From DASWVC01 sp036401335 (GTDB taxonomy: Bacteria > Verrucomicrobiota > Verrucomicrobiia > Chthoniobacterales > JAFAMB01), in NCBI GenBank assembly GCA_036401335.1, contig DASWVC010000420.1:1-7902 (forward strand): DNA of 7,902 bases, read 5' to 3'. Both the position numbers and the translations under genes were made by a program. Numbering within the stretch: the first letter of the stretch is position 1; each line of letters begins with the position of its first letter. The notes below the pieces were generated by a model that saw only the letters and a program-made list of their open reading frames with translations, was not told the DNA's origin and did no database searches. Positions 1 to 4,769 of the stretch are shown one piece after another.

Positions 1-557
1 AGCCGCTCAAGGTCAGCCTCGGTCACCATGGTGCCAGTCGGATTGTTCGGGTTCGCAAGGTAAACGATTTTCGTCCGCGGCGTAACCGCACCGGCCATGG
101 CCGCGACATCCGCGGTGTATTCGCGATCCGGCACTTCGACCGTGTCAGCGGCGAACAGGTGCGCCATGATCCGGTACACCGAGAAGGCATGCTGCGCGAC
201 GAGGACGTTGTCGCCCGGCTTGAGGAACGCGTGCCCCAGGAATTCTATGATCTCGTTGGAGCCGTTCCCCAGGATGACCTGATCAATGCCCAGCCCAAAC
301 CGTTCGGCCAAAGCGGTGCGCAGGTGATAGCCGCCGCCGTCCGGGTAGAAGTGGGCTTTGGCAAGGGCCTTCTGCATGGCCTCCAGCGCTTTGGGAGAAG
401 GCCCAAGCGGGTTCTCGTTCGAAGCAAGCTTGACGATCCGGTCCGGTTCCAGCCCGAGCTCCCGGGCAACGTCTTCGACCGGTTTGCCTGGAACGTAGCT
501 GACCAGGTCTTCCAACCACTGGTTGGCGCTCGGAAACACCCCGTGTTGCAACTGCAT
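1..557 (-). CDS. hisC: Histidinol-phosphate aminotransferase, N-terminal part (cut by left window edge)
   Basis: This is a PLP-dependent class I/II aminotransferase, which in histidine biosynthesis converts imidazole acetol phosphate and glutamate to histidinol phosphate in the cytosol. About 185 codons are visible, roughly half of a usual protein of about 360 residues. The visible motifs are PGKPVEDVARELGL (residues 23-36), the substrate-loop motif LASNENPLGPSP (44-55), YPDGGGYHLRTAL (71-83), the cofactor-phosphate region GNGSNEIIEF (97-106), and ANPNNPTGT (168-176), whose Asn lies near the PLP ring. The PLP-binding lysine lies beyond the left edge. The ATG at 557 is chosen because homology begins just after it (NQW..DLV.YVPGKP). 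A TTG in frame at 575 has a GGAGG six bases upstream and is an alternative start. The gene stands about 346 bp from its upstream neighbour, so it probably has its own promoter, although I could not find a clear one. Related aminotransferases such as aromatic-specific paralogues share these motifs, but hisC is the best call. Confidence 0.9.
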   Translation of the reverse strand, partial: MQLQHGVFPSANQWLEDLVSYVPGKPVEDVARELGLEPDRIVKLASNENPLGPSPKALEAMQKALAKAHFYPDGGGYHLRTALAERFGLGIDQVILGNGSNEIIEFLGHAFLKPGDNVLVAQHAFSVYRIMAHLFAADTVEVPDREYTADVAAMAGAVTPRTKIVYLANPNNPTGTMVTEADLER

Positions 558-903
558 CCCCCTGTCTACGTGCAAACCGAGCCTCCGCAACGGGTAAAAG
601 GAGGTTCCACCCAACGCGGGGTGGAAGCAGGTGCCAGCGTATCGAGGTAACGGCGTGTCGGCGTGGGAGCCGGCGCGAGCTCGGAAGGAAACCGGGGGTC
701 CCATAGGGGGTTATCGCTAACCGACCGTGGCAGGCCGGCGGACGCTGGCACAGGGCCGCGAGAACGTTTCGAGGGTTCAAGCACGGCAACTTTGTCGGGC
801 CTGAAGGAAAGGATATCCCGTTCTGGCCGCTCCCACTACCCTCAGCGATCGAACGGCTCTGGCCCGGCCAGTTGCCCCAGTTGAGAGCCGAAGCGGGCGA
901 AGC
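558..903. other. Intergenic region between the nucleotidyltransferase gene and hisC
   Basis: I see no convincing gene in this stretch. Open frames cross it on both strands, but their translations are rich in Arg, Pro and Gly and look like shadows of GC-rich DNA. It contains a 7-bp inverted repeat at 854-890 and a small perfect hairpin at 709-722 (GGTTA, loop TCGC, TAACC). It should also hold the promoter of hisC, but no good -35/-10 pair is evident. Confidence 0.5.
854..890 (-). terminator. Inverted repeat just downstream of the nucleotidyltransferase gene, possible terminator
   Basis: CGGCTCT at 854-860 is the exact reverse complement of AGAGCCG at 884-890. An odd palindrome (GGCCCGGCC) and a short direct repeat (CAACTGG twice, period 9, minus strand) lie between the arms. 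The repeat sits 14 bp past the stop of the minus-strand gene ending at 904, where a transcription stop would be expected. No T-run follows on the minus strand, so intrinsic termination is doubtful. Confidence 0.25.
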
Positions 904-1488
904 TCATGGTCCGGGAGCCTCAGGCTGATTTGCAAGTTGTTCTTCAATAAACGCTTTTGCACGACGAAATTGTTCGACGACGTCAGGAAGGTCGGGCACA
1001 CGTGCAGCGGCGATCGCTTGCCGTACGGCATGCGGGCTCAGACGGTCCAACGCGATCATGGTTAATACATCCCGGCGATCCTCCGGGTCGTCGGCCCTCG
1101 CCATTTTAGTTAGAATAAGGTCCAGCGTCGCCGGGCGATAAAGCGTGATTTTCCCGAGATCCCGCAAATGGATGCGCTGTTTTTGAACGTACCAATCCGG
1201 CCGGATGATCAATTGTTCCTCATCAAAAATGTGCGCGACGTACAGACCAGAGGAAGCCAGCTGGCCATTCGTTGCTTCGATCGCTGCCCAAAACTGGTCG
1301 TCCTGGTCCAGCGTTGCGGACAGGTGCGACGCCACGATGATGTCGACGTCCAAACTCTCACCCCATTCAGGGAGTGCCTGGCCGAATCCCAACGCCAGGG
1401 CCGCCCTTCCGAAAAGCGTTAGCTCAGCGGAATGCGCAAGGTTTCGGTCCAGGATTTTTAAGATTCGGTGCGGATTGGCCTCAGCCAT
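904..1488 (-). CDS. DUF6036/AbiEii-like nucleotidyltransferase, possible toxin component
   Basis: The protein has 194 residues and resembles the minimal nucleotidyltransferase-fold family annotated as DUF6036, related to the AbiEii toxins of type IV toxin-antitoxin systems. After an N-terminal helix (RILKILDRNL) comes the glycine motif ELTLFGRAALALGFG (residues 22-36), then the metal-binding pair in SLDVDIIV (Asp47, Asp49). A later helix with DLILTKMARADDPEDRRDVL (123-142) supplies the conserved Lys128 and acidic residues typical of the fold. A C-terminal helical segment contains AARVPDLPDVVEQF. It is cytosolic, with no signal or membrane segment. The ATG at 1488 lies 31 bp inside the end of the upstream gene (1458-2057), so the two are very likely co-transcribed and coupled. 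A weak GCAGG lies about 11 bases ahead of the start. Substrate and toxicity are unknown. The fold assignment is firm from motifs; the toxin role is inferred from relatives and from the gene pairing. Confidence 0.75.
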   Translation of the reverse strand: MAEANPHRILKILDRNLAHSAELTLFGRAALALGFGQALPEWGESLDVDIIVASHLSATLDQDDQFWAAIEATNGQLASSGLYVAHIFDEEQLIIRPDWYVQKQRIHLRDLGKITLYRPATLDLILTKMARADDPEDRRDVLTMIALDRLSPHAVRQAIAAARVPDLPDVVEQFRRAKAFIEEQLANQPEAPGP

Positions 1489-2057
1489 GTCAGGTGAACC
1501 TGCTTTGCTTTTTTGCGACCAATGAACCCAGTTTCGACACAGAACCGACCGTCGGAAGGCAAAATCCCCGGGTTTACCGGCTTGAGTCGCCTGAATCGGT
1601 GGGCGATCAGCTCAAATAGTTTATTCCAACGGGGACTCTGGGAATCGACGCGCTGAGCGGCCTTGACCACGTGCAAGAGCACCTCCCCGCAACGCTCCCT
1701 GAGTGCCTCCAGCACGAGCCGTTCAGGGTTGATGGCCGTGCCGGAAAGGAGCATTGCGCCGGCCCGGATTAAACGGGGGTTGTACAAGTTGTTTGGGGAC
1801 AGAAGCGCGGCGGCTAATGCCTCGTTGCTGCAGCGTCGGATCGATACCGCAGGCGCCATCACGTTGGTTTGATAGTGGTAACAGCCCCGCTGCACTGCCA
1901 GCGCGATGAGTGTTTCCGGTGTGTCTACGCCGTCGAAGCGAAGTTTCCTTAGCAACCAGGATCGGTGCACAGGAATGCCGAGCAGGTCTGCTAACCGCCG
2001 GCTTTCAGGCCCCTTCATTCCGGTAAGGTACCACGATGTTTTCTCGTCCCAAAACAT
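1458..2057 (-). CDS. Uncharacterised conserved-looking protein paired with the nucleotidyltransferase
   Basis: This 199-residue protein carries no domain I can name. A basic N-terminal third (RRLADLLGIPVHRSWLLRKL, residues 20-39) could be a small DNA-binding or helical region. It is followed by RGCYHYQ (57-63) and a helix-rich core: NEALAAALLSPN (78-89), LIRAGAMLLSG (96-106) and NPERLVLEALRERCGEVLLHVV (starting at 110). A C-terminal block reads PGILPSDGRF (163-172) and HLTWLRP (188-194). I recall similar proteins with SPxLPY and GVLPHPTRF blocks in bacterial genomes, but without an assigned function. It overlaps the next gene by 31 bp (TAA at 1458-1460), which suggests it could be the regulatory or antitoxin partner of the nucleotidyltransferase. 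The ATG at 2057 is the only ATG, GTG or TTG between the upstream TAG and the core, and it has a poor ribosome site. Met14 is an alternative. The frame stays open for 45 codons upstream of the ATG, so a non-canonical start cannot be excluded. Confidence 0.65.
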   Translation of the reverse strand: MFWDEKTSWYLTGMKGPESRRLADLLGIPVHRSWLLRKLRFDGVDTPETLIALAVQRGCYHYQTNVMAPAVSIRRCSNEALAAALLSPNNLYNPRLIRAGAMLLSGTAINPERLVLEALRERCGEVLLHVVKAAQRVDSQSPRWNKLFELIAHRFRRLKPVNPGILPSDGRFCVETGFIGRKKAKQVHLTWLRPIRTES

Positions 2058-2192
2058 CCGTCGGTCATGCCGCCCGACGCAGGAGTATCCCTGGTCGCGC
2101 TCCGTCCGGACCTCGTGCAGAACCTGCGCCAGGGCGGTACCTGGCGACTGACATGGCGTCGCTTCCCCGCTTCCATCCGTAACGCGCCAGCC
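2058..2192 (-). other. Spacer between amidase stop and the hypothetical gene, open in the same frame
   Basis: This 135-bp spacer carries no recognisable promoter or terminator. Reading from the amidase TAG (2193-2195) in the same frame, there is no further stop until 1458. It therefore encodes 45 potential residues (including ALAQVLHEVRTERDQGYSC) ahead of the ATG at 2057, but with no ATG, GTG or TTG in frame. It could be a coincidence of GC-rich DNA, or it could be part of the hypothetical gene if that uses a rare start. Confidence 0.35.
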
Positions 2193-4076
2193 CTAAAGAA
2201 AGCCGGGAGGATGACCCACTAACCCCGGGTACACCCCTTGGAAGGCATGGGCGAAGGCCAGCAGCGTGGCGTCCTCATAAGGTCGTCCGATGAACGTTAA
2301 ACTGGTCGGGGTTCCCGGTCCGCCGATGTTGTCATCGTCGCCACGGTCGTTTGCCGGTGCCGGAGGAGCATCCGGCCCGCGCAAGCCATCCGGGAGAATG
2401 ACCGCAGGGTAGCCAGTCAGGTTGGTGGCCGTCAGCTGCGGACCAGAGCTATTGGCCGCCACGAGCACGTCGATGTTTTCGAAGAGCACGCCCATTTGCC
2501 CCATTGCCAACGACCTGGCCCGGTTTGCCTGGATGTACTCGACGGCTGGATAGAAGCGCGCAACCCGGAACAGGTTCGGCCAGTCCTCGGGTCCCTGGCC
2601 GGTGAGCAAACGGTCGCGGCCGGTACGGGTAAGTTCGTCGAAGGCGGCCGCTGCTTCGGCATTGAGCAGCAACGCCATGGCATCATAGGGGAGGTCGGGC
2701 AGCACCACGGGTGTCACTGCAAAATTAAGCTCCCGCAGTTTTTCAAAGGCGAGTCGATGGATGCCCTTGTCGTATTCCCGGCGCGCGCGCGCGTCCGCAC
2801 GCTCACCCTTTTTGTCGTCCCAAATTTTCCGTTCGTCCGCGTTCAAACCCTCCGGCGGCGGATCTTCCTGGCTCGCGGGCGCCGGTTCAAAATCCTCCGC
2901 CAAGTACCCGATCCGGAGGTCCCCGAGCGGGCGTCCCGGGTCCCATTCGAATCGTGCCGCCCGGACCGCACGGTCGCGCCCATCCGGACCATAAATCGCC
3001 TGCATTACCAGGGCGCAATCCTCTACCGACCGGCAAATCGGCCCCAATTTGTCCATCGTCCACGCCAGGGCCATCGCTCCGGTCCGCGGCACCAGGCCGA
3101 ACGTAGGCCGAAACCCCGTCGCGCCGCAACGCGTTGACGGTGAAGAGATGGACCCCAGCGTTTCCGAGCCGATGGAGAAGGCGACGCAACCCGCCGCCGT
3201 GGCCGCGGCCGACCCCGCCGACGAACCGCTTGAGCCGAGCCTCGGATTCCACGGATTGCGCGTGCGGCCGCCATACCAGACGTCGTCCATCGCGAGTGCA
3301 CCCAGGCTCAGTTTTGCCACCAGAACGGCCCCGGCCTGGTCAAGGCGTTTCACCACTTCGGCATCCTCGGCGAACGTCTGATCTTCAAAACCATGGGCGC
3401 CCCACGTCGTTGGGTACCCCGCGACGGCCAAAAGGTCCTTCGCTCCCCACGGAAGCCCATGCAGCGGGCCCCGGATTCGTCCGCTGCTGATGTCGGCGTC
3501 GGCTTCCCGGGCCTGGGCGCGCGCCCGGTCTGCCGTCAAATGCACCACGAAATGCAGCGTAGGATCAAAACGTTCCAGCCGCGCCAGGTAAAGGTCCGTC
3601 AGCGCCACCGAGGTGACCTTCTGACGCCGAACCAATTCCCCGAGCTCCCGGGCAGTGCGGAAGGCAAGTGCTTCCAGGTCGGACGGCACCTCCGGATCGG
3701 CAACGTGCGGCGCCGCGCCGAGACTCCGGACGGTCCGTGATGGCGTTGCCTCTTCCTCCGGCCGGGGTGCTTCCGGTAGCAGCGGGTCAAAGTAAAAGGC
3801 CGGCGGCACCGCGTTGCCGAGCGGCAGCTTGCGAATCGCCGTAAAAGCCCCGCGCTGGGTGTTCAACTGGGCGAGCATGACCTCCTTCTGCTCCGGGGCA
3901 ACTTCCACGCCCGCAAGCGTCGCTGCCTGGTCAATCATATCCGGGGTGACCACTCCCTCGGGGCTTGTGGCCGCGAACGCCATGAGTGCGCCCGCAAAGC
4001 ACGTTGAAACCACCCCCACCCCGGCGCATACGGCGATAAATCGGCGCCTGCTTGCATGCAAGGTAGGGTCGTGCAT
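2193..4076 (-). CDS. Amidase-signature family hydrolase with Tat-type signal peptide
   Basis: This 627-residue hydrolase splits amide bonds and is probably exported. Its N-terminus SRRRFIAV (residues 9-16), followed by a hydrophobic stretch ending ALMAFA (30-35), matches a twin-arginine signal with SRRxF core. A linker of about 100 residues precedes the amidase-signature domain (about 135-627). The Ser-cisSer-Lys catalytic triad is readable: Lys213 in GLPWGAKD, Ser286 in GSSGSSAGSAA, and nucleophile Ser309 in GSETLGSISSPS, followed by RCGATGFRPTFG. The C-terminal LTGYPAVILP block is also typical. GSETLGSI replaces the common GTDTGGSI, marking a subgroup often mislabelled as GatA; without gatB/gatC nearby and with an export signal, a tRNA amidotransferase role is unlikely. 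A charged insert (about 398-438, ADERKIWDDKKGERADARAR) interrupts the fold and includes a CG-dinucleotide run in the DNA. Start: the ATG at 4076 is directly before the signal peptide, although its ribosome site is weak. The substrate is unknown. It lies 135 bp upstream of the next gene in the same direction. Confidence 0.85.
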   Translation of the reverse strand: MHDPTLHASRRRFIAVCAGVGVVSTCFAGALMAFAATSPEGVVTPDMIDQAATLAGVEVAPEQKEVMLAQLNTQRGAFTAIRKLPLGNAVPPAFYFDPLLPEAPRPEEEATPSRTVRSLGAAPHVADPEVPSDLEALAFRTARELGELVRRQKVTSVALTDLYLARLERFDPTLHFVVHLTADRARAQAREADADISSGRIRGPLHGLPWGAKDLLAVAGYPTTWGAHGFEDQTFAEDAEVVKRLDQAGAVLVAKLSLGALAMDDVWYGGRTRNPWNPRLGSSGSSAGSAAATAAGCVAFSIGSETLGSISSPSTRCGATGFRPTFGLVPRTGAMALAWTMDKLGPICRSVEDCALVMQAIYGPDGRDRAVRAARFEWDPGRPLGDLRIGYLAEDFEPAPASQEDPPPEGLNADERKIWDDKKGERADARARREYDKGIHRLAFEKLRELNFAVTPVVLPDLPYDAMALLLNAEAAAAFDELTRTGRDRLLTGQGPEDWPNLFRVARFYPAVEYIQANRARSLAMGQMGVLFENIDVLVAANSSGPQLTATNLTGYPAVILPDGLRGPDAPPAPANDRGDDDNIGGPGTPTSLTFIGRPYEDATLLAFAHAFQGVYPGLVGHPPGFL

Positions 4077-4159
4077 CAGACCCTATACACTGTGCACGTT
4101 TTCCTGGCCAGTGGCCGGTGCAATAGACGAGAGCGGCAGATTGGTGGGTACGGCAGGAA

Positions 4160-4411
4160 GTGGGGTTCCTTCGCCGCAACGGCATTTTCATTGGCGCCGC
4201 GATGCACGTTTCCGACAGCCATAATCAGCACCTCACCGTAGATCTGATTGCGGACGAAGCGCTTGAAACGTCCGAGATCGAAGGGGAAATTCTGTCCCGC
4301 AACAGGATTCAATCTTCAATCCGCCGGCACTTTGGCCTTGCCACCGACAACGGCAAAATCCCTCCTGCGTAAGCTGGCATCTCTGAGCTGATGGCCCAAC
4401 TCTACCGTTAG
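4160..4411 (+). pseudogene. Remnant of a Fic-family protein (AMP-transferase), N-terminal region with inhibitory helix only
   Basis: The frame starting at GTG 4160 encodes GIFIGAAMHVSDSHNQHL, then DLIADEALETSEIEGEILSR, then IQSSIRRHFGLATDNGKIPPA. It reaches a TAA at 4370-4372 and continues in the same frame with AGISELMAQLYR to a TAG at 4409-4411. This order closely follows the segment before the Fic core in many Fic proteins: ..EAL(K)TSEIEGE.L.R..V.SSI...L.., then ..GI.E.MV.LYR. TSEIEG (4268-4285) fits the (S/T)xxxE(G/N) inhibitory-helix motif of Fic enzymes. The catalytic HPFxxGNGR motif and the rest of the domain are absent, and homology ends where a palindrome cluster begins. Similarity continuing past an in-frame stop argues for a decayed gene. 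The frame is open back to 4127. It runs opposite to all its neighbours. A functional 70-residue antitoxin-like product is a less likely alternative. Confidence 0.7.
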
Positions 4412-4462
4412 CGACCCTACCCCGGGGCAACCCTGCCGAGGCGGGCGTGACCCGATACCCCA

Positions 4463-4482
4463 GTCGGCGAGGGACCGCCGAC
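4463..4482. repeat. Palindromic repeat unit 1 (7-bp perfect stem)
   Basis: Arms GTCGGCG and CGCCGAC flank the six-base loop AGGGAC. The sequence is flanked by CCC-rich DNA (ACCCTACC just after). It belongs to the same repeat class as the unit at 4576-4597, in the opposite orientation. Confidence 0.6.
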
Positions 4483-4575
4483 CCTACCGACGCCGTTACG
4501 CCAACGCGCCAATGACACTAAGGTAAGGGCCTTTGGACCCAAAAAGAGCCACCGGTTCGAACGGCGGTCCGGTCG

Positions 4576-4597
4576 GGCGGCGAGTCCCTTCGCCGCC
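4576..4597. repeat. Palindromic repeat unit 2 (8-bp perfect stem) inside a larger inverted repeat
   Basis: Arms GGCGGCGA and TCGCCGCC flank the loop GTCCCT. The unit is enclosed by the inverted repeat CCGGTTCG / CGAACCGG (4552-4559 and 4620-4627), suggesting a stable multi-armed fold. It could be a REP-like element or a bidirectional transcription barrier between the receptor gene and the Fic remnant. Confidence 0.6.
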
Positions 4598-4704
4598 GGA
4601 GCGGCGGTCCTTCGCCGACCGAACCGGGACTGCGGTCGCGCCAGAGACAAGCCGGTTGTTCCCGGAGACCCACGCACTTGCCATAACCAAGGGGTAGGCA
4701 CGAG

Positions 4705-4740
4705 AAAAAACCCCCGGCGGGAATGCGCCCACTGAGGGTT
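4705..4740 (-). terminator. Rho-independent-type terminator of the TonB-dependent receptor gene
   Basis: On the minus strand, about 30 bp past the receptor stop codon, AACCC (4740-4736) can pair with GGGTT (4713-4709). An inner GGCG/CGCC stem lies between, with an internal bulge, and a run of six T follows (4710-4705). Position, orientation and T-run fit an intrinsic terminator, although the stem is imperfect. Confidence 0.6.
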
Positions 4741-4769
4741 GAACTTAACTCAGCAGAACTGGTCTGCCC

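Larger units (their letters stand above)
4412..4704. repeat. Cluster of GC-rich palindromic intergenic repeats
   Basis: This gene-free stretch contains several related hairpins. The first is GTCGGCG / CGCCGAC at 4463-4482 with loop AGGGAC. The second is GGCGGCGA / TCGCCGCC at 4576-4597 with loop GTCCCT, the reverse complement of the first loop, so it is an inverted copy of the same unit. A third, imperfect unit lies at 4603-4620. Around the last two, CCGGTTCG (4552-4559) pairs with CGAACCGG (4620-4627), and CGGTCGG (4570-4576) with CCGACCG (4615-4621). This makes a nested or cruciform structure. The units read like dispersed palindromic elements (REP-like) rather than coding DNA. No transposase is present. 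Confidence 0.6.

Noticed and set aside
159..650. 163-codon plus-strand ORF across the hisC region
   Set aside because: It is antisense to clear hisC motifs (SNENP, NPNNPTGT), and its translation resembles no family I know.
283..789. 168-codon minus-strand ORF overlapping the hisC start
   Set aside because: It lies in a different frame from hisC, is rich in Arg, Pro and Cys, and overlaps about 275 bp of firmly coding sequence.
2775..2800. CG-dinucleotide run that might be a repeat element
   Set aside because: It is a short low-complexity run encoding an Ala/Arg stretch within the amidase charged insert, not a separate element.
2496..3137. 213-codon plus-strand ORF inside the amidase
   Set aside because: It is a shadow frame opposite an amidase with full catalytic motifs.
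4500..4575. Possible tRNA: a GTTCGAA T-loop-like sequence near 4553-4560
   Set aside because: No matching acceptor stem or D-arm exists upstream, the anticodon stem does not pair, and the sequence is explained by the palindrome cluster.
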